A DNA stretch of 64,000 bases from Hyposmocoma kahamanoa (lineage: Eukaryota > Arthropoda > Insecta > Lepidoptera > Cosmopterigidae): positions 11,427,125-11,491,124 of the forward strand of contig NW_020654422.1 of the NCBI RefSeq assembly GCF_003589595.1, given 5' to 3'. Below are positions 43,053-54,608 of this stretch, one piece after another. Both the position numbers and the translations under genes were made by a program. How positions within the stretch are numbered: position 1 is the first letter of the stretch; each line of letters opens with the position of its first letter. The notes under the pieces were generated by a model. The model was not told where the DNA came from, searched no databases, and was given only the letters and a program-made list of their open reading frames with translations.

Positions 43053-43341
43053 TTTTTTTTATAATATTAGGTGACGGGACGAACAAGTCGTGCGCCTGCT
43101 GGTAAGCTACACGCCTGTCCATAACAGTTGCAGTGCTACTCAGAGCTTTAGAACGCAAAGATCTGGGGGGCACTGCCACTGTGCCCGTCACCCTGAGATA
43201 TAAGTTCACAAGTTCCATGTGCGTGTAATTTCACCAGCACCCTTATCCTTCAAAACCGGATCGCAGTAATCTGACATTACTGCTTGGCGGCAGAAATAGG
43301 TAAGGTGGCAGTACTCTTTCACAACGAGCTCTACTGCTATT
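43053..43341 (-). mobile_element. Family A retroposon, near full length
   Basis: T-run at 43053-43060, ATAATATTAGGTGACGGGAC and both hairpins (small one CAGTAATCTGACATTACTG, one base short). It lacks about 12 bp before CTCTTTCACAACGAGC. The 63-codon minus-strand frame is accidental. Confidence 0.9.
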
Positions 43342-43795
43342 AAATATAACTACTAAATTACTAACAAAACGTCACAACACAAACGTCAGATTTATATCTA
43401 TGTGTTTGTTTTTATTCTTACTAGTTGTAAATATGTTATCTCTTTTTTTCTTTCCTGTTGTTTAAGTCTAAGGTTTCCATTCTGACGGTAAATAGTATTT
43501 CAGGCAAATGAGATTTTTTTATTTATTACTTTTTATTTTAATAATATACAGGTAAGGTACAATAAAAGCTTAAATACTAGAAAGTAAAACTACAATTTTT
43601 AAATTATATGAATAAAATTGGGTCCACGCGGTATCTGTGTAGGTTACCATGGTTTACTCAACGCAAAGTTAACTGAAAAGCATTATACGGAAGTCTTTGT
43701 CAAAACGAACAATATGAGCCCAAATACAAGGCAGCTGCTGTTGAGGAGTATCTCTCATCTGTTTGCCATTTCCATGAGATCAGGGTCAACATAAC
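43342..43795. other. AT-rich sequence, no gene seen
   Basis: Nothing recognised. Confidence 0.35.
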
Positions 43796-43799
43796 ATTT

Positions 43800-44055
43800 T
43801 ACTTTCATCGACGTTACATCTACGGGCCAAGTTTTATTGTAATAGATTAGCGGAAAGTGGGTGAAATTCGATAATCGTATCCATTCAAAATGAATCCACT
43901 GGTCCACAATTTGCCACCCTTAAAGATGGAATATCATCTTCAAATTTTAATGGGACCAGTACTGAGGTAAAAAAAAACAGGATCATTGAAATCAGTTCAC
44001 AAATATCAGAGTAATCGCGTAACATACACATAAAAAAAGTACAGTCGAATTGAGA
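43800..44055 (-). repeat. Repeat D, diverged copy
   Basis: It aligns with the copy at 41236: AAGTTTTATTGTAATAGATT, GGAAAGTGGGTGAAATTCG, TTTGCCACCCTTAAAGATGG, TTCAAATTTTAATGGGACCA and GCGTAACATACACATAAAAA. Confidence 0.6.
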
Positions 44056-44379
44056 ACCTACCCTTTTTAGTTCGTTTAATAAAATTGGATTTTATAACAG
44101 TTTTGTCTTTTGTTACAGGTAAGTTTCAACTACTCAAAAAAGTGCTGAGAAATCATTCGCTGTGGGTAAATAGTGGTAATGTTTGTAGATTTTCAATTTC
44201 ATTAACAAGCACAAATGAAAATGTGAGATCCGTCGAATTATAAATTGACAATCGACATTTCGAATTTGTATTCAAGTTGTCAATTTTACGCAATCTAAAA
44301 TATATTTGGAAAAATTTGGTCAAGTACCAAATGAAGTTATTTTATAAAATATGCCCCAAAATACAAAGAAGTCTATATG

Positions 44380-44700
44380 TAAAGTATGTAGTAAAGGTTC
44401 GGACACGTGATGTCAAGTTTAGGAGGAAACACGGTGGAGAGTAATGCAATACGCCTGTAAGGCTAATTTAGTTGGAAGATAAGACCGTAATTAATCCACT
44501 TAGCAGGAACGGCTTTGAAACGGAGCACCTAACTTGAAGTTCCGAAATTCAAAGGCCTCTTCTCTATGCTTTTGCCTATCCGCTGCCATCGTGAGATTTA
44601 AGAGTGATGAGAGCGTACCTGAGGCTACGCTCTGATCACGCTTTAAACGACATTTTCCAGAAATAACGTTTGCTCGAATTTTCATAAACTCGAAAGTAAT
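44380..44700. other. Base-balanced block, candidate conserved element
   Basis: Less AT-rich than its flanks, with GTAATTAATCCACTTAGCAG, AGCTTC-free unique sequence and a 7-bp inverted repeat GAGCGTA/TACGCTC near 44610-44632. A 61-codon minus-strand frame ends in MAADRQKHREEAFEFRNFKL; I know no match. Confidence 0.25.
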
Positions 44701-44864
44701 TTTGAGAGGAAAATGTTTTTTCTTTTAAACCCAACTTAACCGAACCTAAACGTGTCATTGCGATAAATATGAAAGAACAGGGGTTTCGATATATTTCGGT
44801 TTTCGGGGTAATGAAAATTCGAACAAAGTTTATTTCGGAATAAAAAAATTCGTGTTGGTGATAG

Positions 44865-44885
44865 GTATATATATATATATATATA
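44865..44885. repeat. (AT)n microsatellite
   Basis: About 20 bases of alternating T/A. Confidence 0.93.
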
Positions 44886-45249
44886 CAGGCTACCGACTTA
44901 CATACACAAGTTAGGCCGTTCCAGTAACTACTAGAGCGACGAAGTTTATAAAGCCCGATCAGTTTACAATAGATATCTACTGGAATACTGACGAAGAGAT
45001 GATCAAATCCGCATCAACTAGTTACACAGTAACAATGATCTATTATTGAATTTTCGTAACGTAATAAGAGAGCTTTATTTGCAAGCATTATACGAAATCG
45101 GACTCTATGTCATACGTAATATGTATATTATAACTCTAATGCGTTTTAAAGCCAATGACTGTTTGGTAATGATTGAAACGAATCTAAGGATTTAACGAGT
45201 TTTTATTACCCGACAGAAATAAGACGATCGTACCTAATCAAGAGACAAC

Positions 45250-45442
45250 ACTGGAACTGCCACCTTATCGTTTTTTGCCGCCAAGCAGTAATGTGAGCAT
45301 TACTGCGTACCGGTTTTGAGGGCAAGGGTGCTGGTGCAATTACAGGCACGTGGGACTTGTCAACTTACGTCTCAGGGTGACGGATGCAGTGGCAGCGCCC
45401 CTCAGATCTTTGCGATATAAAGTTCTTAGACGTTCGTCCCGT
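45250..45442 (+). mobile_element. Family A retroposon, partial with deletion
   Basis: Runs from ACTGCCACCTTATCG through CAGTAATGTGAGCATTACTG to the first arm of the large hairpin. It then jumps from AAAGTTCTTAG to ACGTTCGTCCCGTC, losing the second arm and most of the 3' part. Confidence 0.82.
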
Positions 45443-45911
45443 CTAAGGCATTTCCTTAGTTATTACGTTAGACAACGAAATAAACGAGTAAACATTTCGA
45501 TGTGAAATATTTTTTTACAGATTTATTCATTACCTTTTAAGGAAAACATAATTTCTCCATTTACTTTAACATTTAAATTCGTCTATTCAAACACAAACAA
45601 ACAAAAACAGCCTTTTGAAAATAAAACAAGAACATATGAAAATGAATTAACTGATGTTCTTAACCAATTTCTTTTTAGAAAACTCATAAATTGAGAGCGA
45701 CTCTATTTAACCAGGGGAAGTGCGTGAATGTGTCCTGATTATTGATTAACTTTATTCATATTTGAATAGAATGAATTCGCATGTCTTTCGCCCTTGATTA
45801 ACCTCTTGTTCACGATTGATGACACGATTCGAGGCTTATGGTTATATCTCGATCGCATTTATTTTCAATCAACACGTGGCAAATGGTACTGTACCAGTAC
45901 CATTATATACA

Positions 45912-46010
45912 GTAGTTGCAGAGATCTGAGGGGCACTGCCACTGCGCTCGTCACTTTGAGACATAAGTTGACAAGTCCCATGTACCTGCAATTTCACCAG
46001 CACCCTTACC
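45912..46010 (-). mobile_element. Family A retroposon, left half (split by insertion)
   Basis: Runs from GAGATCTGAGGGGCACTGCC to CAGCACCCTTACC. The DNA transposon 46011-46470 then intervenes, and the family A sequence resumes at 46471 with the duplicated CCTTTACG. Confidence 0.88.
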
Positions 46011-46478
46011 CATCGAGTATATAACCAGAAATAGAGACGCAATGTCATTTAATTTGTTTAAAAACTATTCTGCCATATCGGTACCTTGAAATCGAAACAA
46101 TTGACGGGCGTCGTCAATTGTTTCACTTCAAATCGACCAGTTAACTTGAGCTTTGCTAGAATGGACGAAAATTGCAAAATTAAATATTTAATATTTAATT
46201 ACCGATGACATGTAATTCCGTTTGTTTTGTAATTAGAGTTTTTCTCACACCACCGATTAGAACAGCACGGCATTGTTAGAGATATTATCTTTATTACAAT
46301 AAATACAGAATATTTTTGGAACATACGGAGACCGTACACACAGGTCAGTAGTTGGCCTGTGTATATTTCAGTGCAAACGAGAGTTGATATTTACAAGAGC
46401 TGTATCGCTAATGTGTTACCAGGAATATATGGCTTTTATTTCGTCTCTATTTCTGATTATATACTCTATGCCTTTACG
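46003..46478. mobile_element. Non-autonomous DNA transposon with 8-bp duplication, copy 2, inside family A
   Basis: The element 46011-46470 (460 bp) starts CATCGAGTATATAACCAGAA and ends with its near-complement (CTGATTATATACTCTATG). The 8-bp flanks are CCCTTACC (46003-46010) and CCTTTACG (46471-46478), 6 of 8 identical. Uninterrupted family A copies have a single CCCTTACC here, which proves the duplication. The body matches 32877-33361 throughout (for example AGCACGGCATTGTTAGAGA), with small deletions. Confidence 0.92.
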
Positions 46479-46588
46479 CTTCCAAACCGGAATGCATGAA
46501 TACTTACATTACTGCTTGGCGGCAGAAATAGGTAAGGTGGCAGTACTTCCCTGGACGAAATCTTTCACAAGGAGCTCTACTTCTAGTC
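46471..46588 (-). mobile_element. Family A retroposon, right half (split by insertion)
   Basis: Continues from CTTCCAAACCGGAATGCATG through the GGCGGCAGAAATAGGTAAGG block to GAGCTCTACTTCTAG. Confidence 0.88.
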
Positions 46589-46589
46589 A

Positions 46590-47845
46590 AATACTCACTA
46601 AATTATTAATATTAACCCACAACTTTATAAAAAAGCTTTAGTCTTGCTTACATTACATATATCTATATTTTGCTATTTGTAAACAATAATGAATTAATTG
46701 CTTTTGCATTCAATAAGAGCTTACAGATTTCATGCAATAAATTTAGATGATATTAAATTACATATTTGAATAGTTATACGACGGATATACAAAAATAATA
46801 TGTATACTTTATATTTTCAACAAAATATAAAAAAATGAAATATAGCATTCTAATTTCAGAAGATTTGCAATTCATTGGAACGATATAGTTGAACGTAAAT
46901 GGCGTGCATCGATTTAATATTACGATTGTAAAACAAATTCCAATAGCGTTTTAATTTCGATCGATTATTTCAGTATTAATGTAATCAATTGTACATATAA
47001 GATATTTCTGCTTTTACGTATAGTACTTACAGGAATGTTGTTTGTAAGAAAAAGGTATAAACATATTCCGACATTTTGCAACTTTAGCCAGATACACAAC
47101 ATGTTTACCTCTTATATTCACTCGCTTAGCAATGATGACAGATGTGTTTGTAAAGTTGAATAAACCATTCATTAATTTCTGTTTCATATGTCACAGTATC
47201 TATATATTTTGTCGGTAAATACTGCTGTGGAAACTCAGGTGGGTTCTATATAGACACACATGAAAAATATAATAAGTTTAAATTGTTAGTTTCAAATTAT
47301 TGCCAGGTGAAATTAGAAGTAGGTAAACAGATTTTACAAAAAACTCGTTGGTTTTTTTGACCATACGACTGCCTTTTTTTATAATATTTATAATGACCGT
47401 TGACGTACATTATTGTGGTATTGAGATGTAGTTTATTAAAAACTTCAGTCTGTAAAATGGCTTACATACGAGATAGCGCTATAACAGATCTCTCATACCA
47501 TTTAAGAGGGTAACGCTATGTTTGTTTTGATGTACGCTCGATATTATTAGTTATATATTAACGTATATTCGGTTTTCTTATAACAGATGATATGACCACA
47601 AAGGGTGATTGCACCCCATACTTACTTAGTCGTAATGAAACCGCATTGGTTACTGCACTAATAACACGCTCAATTACTTAGAACACCGAGTGACGTACCG
47701 TCTTTACCTAATTAATGCCCCCGAATTGTATCGGACAACTGACTAGCAACGTTATTGTATGGCGCTAAATGCTTCTGATTGATTGAAAGGTAAAGTTCGA
47801 ATGGAAATGTGACAGACATTTTTATTTCTTAACTAAGTATTTTAT
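46590..47845. other. AT-rich sequence, no gene seen
   Basis: A base-balanced stretch at 47690-47770 (CCTAATTAATGCCCCCGAA) is a weak conserved-element candidate. Confidence 0.35.
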
Positions 47846-47848
47846 TTT

Positions 47849-47992
47849 AAATTTTTATTGAATTGATATTCAATTATTTTTTGTGAAATTACTCCACAAT
47901 TACTCCAGTTTGTTATAATTATTAATACAAAGACCGAACACTCAGAAAAAATTCCTTCGATCCGGACGTTTCGAACCGACGTCTTCTTGCAA
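47849..47992 (-). mobile_element. Family B SINE, 5'-truncated
   Basis: The body TTTTTATTGAATTGATATTC has a small duplication (ACTCCACAATTACTCC). The linker and box B (CGTTTCGAACCGACG on the plus strand) follow. It ends at TCTTCTTGC, before box A, at nearly the same point as the copy at 2118. Confidence 0.82.
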
Positions 47993-47994
47993 AG

Positions 47995-49035
47995 GTTAAC
48001 TTCCTTGACCACGAAACATTTAAGTCAGATGTGTTCGTAAGCTTTCTTTTAGGATACTGTCGACAGGCATCAATGGATGTACTCATTGTTTGTAATTATC
48101 ATAAAGAATCCGTCTTCATCAATTCCTTGAGAGCTACAGCGTTGCCCATCGTAGTTTGGACAATTATGTGACACCTGTTTTCTAGTTTTTTTACTTTACT
48201 GATTTGATGTAAATGAGTCAGATTGTGGGCCTAGTTATTTCCGTCGGATCGGTTTTACTAAGTGTTCGCAACTCGTTATTATTCATCTTAAAAACTAGTC
48301 GACATCTAGGTTTATTTACCAGAATAAAATTTCTACCGCATAATTGGGCAAAGTGAAACACAAATTCGTAACACGTTCCTTAGTTGTGTGTAATTAATTC
48401 ACGTCATTAATATCTCAAGTCGTTTGCGCTGCATTACTGCTATGTCGGTACTCGTATTTAAAAAATACATGAAATTTTAGCATTATCTAAGTTTAATTTC
48501 AACAAATGAATGACGATAAAAAAATTCATTTAGAGGCGTTATGATTTTATTTGAAAAAGGAAAAATCTGATAGAACTTACATTAAAGACATTTCATTTCA
48601 AAGTGGTCAGAATTATAAAACGACAATTTTTGTATTTTTAGGCATTTATACAAAAAAACTGTTGCAGGCTTACAACTTGACCAACACGCCCAGCAATATA
48701 TTGGATAACAATGTTGATTATAAAATAATAATAAAAGTAAAAAACACAAAATAATAGTAACTACAAATTGTAAAGCTAAAAGCTCTATAATAATCAAAAT
48801 TAACAAAATTTACAATAGTGCCTAAGACTTGCGACCAAGTGTCCGTGAACACATCAAGGAGCTCATTCAATAAGACTACTGCTTTGGTGGTCGGTGCGTA
48901 GTAATATTATCTACGTATCTACCATATTAATTTAACAAACTATGAATACCATATAAGCACCTGGAATTCCTGTTCAGGAACCTATAGTAGAGCTGGTGTG
49001 GAGTAATTAATTTCTACAAGCATGTGATTGTTTCT
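47995..49035. other. AT-rich sequence, no gene seen
   Basis: Two opposing frames of 67 and 74 codons at 48551-48806 overlap; neither has a recognisable domain. Confidence 0.35.
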
Positions 49036-49038
49036 GTT

Positions 49039-49290
49039 TATATAAGATTAAGCGACGGGACGAACAAGTTGTGCGCCTGGTTACTACACGCTAAGCTACA
49101 CGCCTGTCCATAATAGTTGCAGTGCCACTCAACAACAGGCGCAAACACTGCGTCTGTCACCTTGACACTGTAATTTCACCAGCACCCTTACCCTTCAAAA
49201 CCGGAACGCAGTAATGCCCACATTATAGCTTGGCGGCAGAAATAGGCAAGGTGGCAGTACTTCCCTGGGCGAACTCTTTCATAAGGAGAC
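49039..49290 (-). mobile_element. Family A retroposon, diverged
   Basis: TATAAGATTAAGCGACGGGA is the tail side. The large hairpin is mostly deleted (GCCACTCAACAACAGGCGC). It ends in CTCTTTCATAAGGAGACGAC. Confidence 0.83.
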
Positions 49291-50400
49291 GACGATATGT
49301 CATTATTATTCCATTACTACATAACAGCGATGTTAACATTCCCAATTAAAAAATGAAAGTCTTATTATGGCAGTTCATTTTATAACACCGTATGTGTGTG
49401 TACTTATTCCAGTGCTTATGTGTAACTTTCCTGTAAACTAACTGAGGTGATCTGATAAGGCCGTCATGTTAGATTCTAACCCTCACCTTTTTGAGTAATT
49501 TAAAATAACTGAGAACTAATTTATTAAAAAATTAATTTATTAAGTATTGGTAGTAATTGATTATTGACGCGAGTTGTCGAGCTTAACTTTTGTGGTGACT
49601 GAATGCTGGGTGGCTATTGGTGTCAATATCCAACTGTGAATTCGTGTGTTTATATATGTGTGAAGCACCTTAGTAATGATTATTAATAGATATAAGCATT
49701 TCAATTTGTTTATTAATGAATATTGCTCTAAATTATTTCAATTCATGCTACTTTATCTTTACACATTTTAATTGGTTTCTGTATATTTTCCGTCTTGTTT
49801 ATTTTGGATTAAATACGAAAATAATATTTAAATTGTAATTAATATTATAACAACCGTAATGAAACGTGTTAACGTAACATACTGTCGAAATTAATTTAAT
49901 GAAATCGTAATAGGGTCCTTGCATAGCGCTATTTAAGCCTTTTACGTTTTATGTGGTATACTAGTACCTACTAGTTTACAATAAACTAACATTTTCTTCA
50001 GAAAATACAAATATTGATGATTTGACTGCGTTTATTTTAAGGTCCAAAAGAAATTGTCAGCGCTTAACTATACCTATTAACATTTTTACTCTAATCATTG
50101 TAATGAATGACGATATGGAAACGAATAATTGATAATTTAGTCGTTTCTCTTGCAACAAAAGCGACCAAAGACACTTTGGGATTAAAAGTGGTCGATGACG
50201 CTAAGCAATTTTAACAAAATTAAGATGCCAGATTATCTAATACAGTCAATAGTACGTTTAGTTTTACATTCCAGAAAGAATTTCAACTCTATGCTATTTA
50301 ATAAAAGCGTTTCAAAGGTCAACTTGAACATCACTATGCTACAGTTATAAGTAGAAATGCAGTTTCTGACTGAAGTTGTTGTTAATACCCATTATTAGAT
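49291..50400. other. AT-rich sequence, no gene seen
   Basis: No repeat or exon recognised. Confidence 0.35.
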
Positions 50401-50407
50401 TAATTTA

Positions 50408-50572
50408 GTTCTCTACCTGCAGACCTGTTCCCTGAACGATATAATTTGGGAATTTTCAAGCCGTGAGTGAGTAGACATTATTCAGGTGTGCATGGTCCAT
50501 CGTCGACCTCATCATCACTTTCCATCAGGTAAGATGGAAGTGAAATAAGCTTAATTTTTTTTTTTTAATGTA
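50408..50572 (+). mobile_element. LINE 3' end, copy 2
   Basis: The encoded tail (LPADLFPERYNLGIFK, then a stop where copy 1 has a coding triplet) is followed by the same UTR (CATCAGGTAAGATGGAAGTG) and a T-rich run. It is 5'-truncated further than the copy at 40510. Confidence 0.8.
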
Positions 50573-51090
50573 ATAAATGAATGTATATTTTTTCACAAAC
50601 TCTAATTTTGTCTGCTTTTTAACAATCTGTTAAGTGTTTTAGATTCATAAACTTATAATTCTATGTTTCAAAGTCCATTACTGGCGTTAAACATAGAGAC
50701 TACAAGGTATTCTGCAGGGTATTCTACAGAAATAGAATATTTGAAATAGGGAGTGTTGTATATACAAAAAGACTGTATAAAAGTTATTACTTCTATTTAT
50801 TGCCCGTTGGCAACTACAATTACGTTCAATTAAAAATTAAATCGTTTATATCATTTCGATAACGCGCTACTATGGCAAATTAATATTATAACGAGGATAA
50901 TATACAATCAAGTACCAGGCCGTAATACCTTTTACTGTCTGGGACTTGTTTTATTTATTTTTATATTAATTAGACTTTAATGCACACAAAGTAGTACAAA
51001 TGGCGGACTTAATACCATTAGGCATTCTCTACCAGTCAAACGGAAAGCTGAGTAATGTTCGGAGTAATGTTATCGTCAGGTTGCTTCTGT
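50573..51090. other. AT-rich sequence, no gene seen
   Basis: Nothing recognised. Confidence 0.35.
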
Positions 51091-51157
51091 GTCGTCATAT
51101 TTTTTTAAATGTTATGTAGGCAGCAAACAAGCATATGGCCCACCTGATGGAAAACAG

Positions 51158-51944
51158 TTACCGTCGCCTATGAACGCCTGCAACACCAGTGGCGTCACGA
51201 GTGCGTTGCCGACCCTTTAGGACCCTTCTCAAACCCCTTTTGAAGGACTCTATGCTGTATTCCTGCGGGAAAACCCCGACAGGGAGTTCATTCCACAACC
51301 TAATTGTACGTGGGAGAAAGCTCCTCTGAAATCGTACAGTACGAGATCGACTTGGTTCCAGAGCATGAGGACGGACTCCCTGCCGGTGCCGAGCGGTGCG
51401 ATGATAAAATGTTGCTGTTGGCATCATGTCAAACAGTTCTTCAGAACATTGGCCATTGTACTTTGCCTCCCTATACCTGTTCAAGATAGAACAGGCATAG
51501 GGAGGCAAATTCTCTCCTCCAAGACAGTGGTTCAATATCGTCTGTAAGCACAGGATCGTCAACAATTCTCATAGCACGTCTTTGAACCGCGTCAAAGGGC
51601 CCTAACTGGCATCCAAGAGCTCCTGCCCAAAGTTGGCAGCAGTGTTTCTTGTGGGGACGGACTTGTGACTTATAAAGTAGCAGTCTCTACTCCGAAGTGA
51701 AATACCGCTTAGCCCTGTTGAGCCCACCAAGCTTTTTGGACACCAGTTTGACTTTGCCATCAGTGACTACGGAATTGAACGTCACAAGAGATGTCGACAC
51801 CAAGGTATCAGGATCGATGCTCTCCGAGATATTTAATGGCTTGCTCTGGAACTGAAGGTCTGCAGCAAATGGAGTCTTTTTAGCGGTGAACGCGCAAACT
51901 TGTATCTTGGTGGGGATAATTGGACTAAATTTAGTCGTCCCCAA
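51158..51944 (-). pseudogene. LINE reverse transcriptase C-terminal part, broken
   Basis: From 51944 downward: TKIQVCAFTAKKTPF, KVKLVSKKLGGLNRAKRYFT, a TAG stop at 51687-51689 where CAG (Gln) is expected, then LLLYKSQVRPH, QLWAGALGCQLGPFDAVQRR and MRIVDDPVL. After an inserted inverted copy (51462-51482) the frame resumes as NGQCSEELFDMMPTATFYHR. It ends TIRLWNELPVGVFPQEYSIE and GVAGVHRRR, the usual C-terminus. This region follows the catalytic core in intact LINEs. Here it has at least one stop and one insertion/frameshift. Confidence 0.85.
51462..51509. repeat. Inverted repeat inside the LINE (21-bp arms)
   Basis: TTTGCCTCCCTATACCTGTTC-type arm at 51462-51482 and its complement at 51489-51509 differ at one base, with a 6-base loop. 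The right arm is normal LINE coding (complement of FASLCLF); the left arm is an extra inverted copy. Confidence 0.88.
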
Positions 51945-52018
51945 TCAGAAACCTCTCCAGGGATTTTTCTGTTTGTAAAAGGATTTTAAAAGAAAAAGTA
52001 TGAAGTGTTTAATGATGT

Positions 52019-52262
52019 GTTTTTTATTGACTTGTTATTCAATTATTGTTATGTGAAATTGCTCGACTAGTTTGTTATAATTATTAGTACAAAGATCGAA
52101 CAATCATAAAAAAATCCTTTGATCCGGCCGGATTCGAACCGAGCGACGTCTTCTAACATGCCGTGTCAGATGCTATACCAACTAAGCCACGGAACGAACC
52201 AGCGGACCTCACAAATTTTTCTATATGCTTGCGTCTTACCTTTGTATTTGTTTTTTCAATTT
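52019..52262 (-). mobile_element. Family B SINE, full length, diverged
   Basis: The minus-strand head CCGTGGCTTAGTTGGTATAG carries box A, and box B is CGGTTCGAATCCGGCC. A small duplication CGAGCGACG sits next to box B. The body ends TGAATAACAAGTCAATAAAA. Confidence 0.87.
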
Positions 52263-52264
52263 CA

Positions 52265-53670
52265 ATTTTCAATATGAAGTAATTTTTCTCGTAAAGGTGA
52301 TTATGAACTTAAACTTTTGTGTTTTTTTTATTTATTTTACTCCGGTGTGAAAATTTGTATATTTATCATTTGTCATTGAATTGCGGCCAAGTAAACATTT
52401 TACATTTAAGTTGTTATGTATTACGTAGTTACTTAGTTGTTATGTATTATGTAGTGACTAATTACGTAGTTGTTATGTATTTATGTATAAAATAATAATT
52501 TTGAGTTTTACTTTGAAATAAAATAAGCATATTACGACGCAATAGGAATGTCGCGAAAGCGGTTTGTCCCTAACCGAAACAGAGGGGCGAGGGGAGCAAT
52601 TTAGCAGCAATTTTAATAATAAGTCCTCGGTATTTCTATTATAGCGCCGATCAGGTGGGAGACGGCGGGTTTAATAACTCACGATTAGCCTATTGGAATC
52701 GCTATGAATGTTTGCTATTTTTTCCATATTGCCGAGCCACACTCTCTTAAATGAAACGGAAATTAAAAATAGTTTGCTTGCTTGCGGCAAGAGCTTTAAA
52801 ACAATGTTTTATTAGAGGTAATATATATGATCAGGATGAGAATTTTTTATAGATTTATTTTTTACTCTCAGATGTGTTGTCATAAAAACTTTGCTAATTT
52901 TTTTATGTTCAAAATATTACAAAAGTAACAAAAAGAAATATTTATAAGTGTTGTATTTATTTATATTATTTTATAAAAAACAAATATTAAAACGAATGAT
53001 ATGTCTGAAATATTTTCTCTACGAACGCGTTTCCAATTAGTCTAGCCAGGATGTTTCAAATTTTTTTTTTACGGTCACCGCAAATAACGAATGTAATATC
53101 GGCTTTATGAAATAGTTGGCGGGCAATGAGGATTTTAATTAAAACTGATAACGCGTAAAGTGCAGTGTGTAGCTCCCTTCACGGTTGGGGTGATTTTTAA
53201 TTATTAAAATTTCTGCCAACAGTGGCGGCTGACGATATTGCTTTGATACGGAGTCAAATTATGCACACATACACAGGCATAAAAGTATTTATGTCACTAT
53301 ATAAGAACACATTATTTTTTTACAGAATACGAAAACGCCTTTTTCTATTCAAAAGTTTCTAAAAGTGGAACAATTTATATGTTCGAAGGTGATATTTCGA
53401 AGAAAGTAATTTCATAAAATGTGCAAAATAAATTATTTTCAGTCGACGATCGTACCGATTCGCGGTTAAGCTCCTACAGGTAGGAGCATGAAGACATACG
53501 ACAACACAAAAAAACAATAAGGAATGACATGTTTCAAATTTTATTTCTTTAGCTCCTATCACAACATTTTATGTATGTATAATTAAAAGCAAAAACCTTT
53601 ATGTTGCTACAGTACCATTGGTTACAAATATCGTTAAAGTATCCATAGAATTAGAAATACATATTATATA
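52265..53670. other. Unique sequence with a base-balanced block
   Basis: GTTATGTATTACGTAGT-like strings repeat at 52410-52480. 52540-52820 is GC-balanced (GAGACGGCGGGTTTAATAAC, GCTTGCTTGCGGCAAGAGC), and 53090-53240 similar; candidate conserved non-coding DNA. No exon is seen. Confidence 0.35.
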
Positions 53671-53671
53671 T

Positions 53672-53910
53672 TGACAACCTCAGTGGTTGAGTTGTTTGCA
53701 CACCGATTGTCATGGTGTCGCCATCTCTGAGGTCCCGGGTTCGAACCCCGGCCGGATTAATATAGAAAACTAACTTTTCTATATTGCCTCGGGCCTGGGT
53801 GTTTGTGGTACCGACGTTGTTTCCGATTTCCATAACACAAGTGCTTTAGTTACTTACTTTGGAACCAGATGTGACGTATGTATGTGATGTTGTCTAATAT
53901 TTACATATAT
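53672..53910 (+). mobile_element. tRNA-derived SINE (family E)
   Basis: The head ACCTCAGTGGTTGAGTTG (box A) with GGTCCCGGGTTCGAACCCCG (box B) keeps good tRNA-like form. The body has CGGGCCTGGGTGTTTGTGGT and ATAACACAAGTGCTTTAGTT, which I remember from SINEs widespread in Lepidoptera. It is the only copy in the window. Confidence 0.88.
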
Positions 53911-54125
53911 TGTCGAAGGAATAAAAAATATTTCTCTCGCATTTTTTGGTAATTTATATTGTTACCATGAGTACTTTTTTGTTACACTCTGTACATTTGA
54001 CTTCGGTAAGATGCGCTAAAGTCTCTAAGTAAATCTTATTTATTTAATCCGTGTCATTTAATATAAAAATTGATTTTGTATTTATTCTTTCATAAGTTAA
54101 GAAACTACATGCGAAATAGTCGAAT
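53911..54125. other. AT-rich sequence, no gene seen
   Basis: Nothing recognised. Confidence 0.35.
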
Positions 54126-54126
54126 T

Positions 54127-54345
54127 TACAACCTAAAGAACGACTAAGGAGTGGACTTCCCCGTCTGCAGACTTATTCCCCGAATGCTTGGGCCTTGGGA
54201 TTTGGGCCTTTTCAAGGCGAGAGTCAATAGGCATTATTTAGGTGTGCATGCTACATCGCCGACCTCATCATCACTTTCTATCAGGTGAGATGGTAGTCAA
54301 ATGCGCATGTTTTTTGCATAAAAAAGAGATCAGCACTAGGCTTTA
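54127..54345 (+). mobile_element. LINE 3' end, copy 3
   Basis: Same family as 40510 and 50408: CTGCAGACTTATTCCCCGAA, CAAGGCGAGAGTCAATAGGC, ATTTAGGTGTGCATGCTACA, then CTATCAGGTGAGATGGTAGT and an A-rich end. A small insertion (CTTGGGCCTTGGGATTTGGG) breaks the frame. Confidence 0.8.
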
Positions 54346-54608
54346 TGAATTGGTGCTAAAATAGAAAAAAAACTTGCATACTACTAGTCTTACGACTTGT
54401 TTGTTCCAGCACTTAGTATCATAAAAAAAAAGTTGTTTATTATAACGATATTTAAGTACACATGACACAATCCAATTCCTTCTAATAAAAGTTAAAACTT
54501 TTTATATTATGTTGTTATTTTTTAATTCAACGTTGTAATTGTAATGGCCTGACGTTGAACATATGTCACGCTTATAAGTCAGACTAAGGCTGAGATTTAT
54601 AAAACCAG

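Larger units (their letters stand above)
51095..51990 (-). mobile_element. LINE 3' end (reverse-transcriptase C-terminal region)
   Basis: A minus-strand, 5'-truncated LINE. The coding remains run from about 51944 to 51158, followed by a 3' UTR whose plus-strand complement contains GCATATGGCCCACCTGATGG. The clade looks like jockey/CR1 by the C-terminal wording. The 3' end near 51095 is an ATTTAAAAAAATATGACG stretch. Confidence 0.85.

Noticed and set aside
48551..48806. Overlapping 67- and 74-codon frames
   Set aside because: Low-complexity, AT-driven frames on opposite strands with no domain.
53672..53750. tRNA gene
   Set aside because: Good box A and B, but no paired acceptor stem, and it continues into a SINE body and tail.
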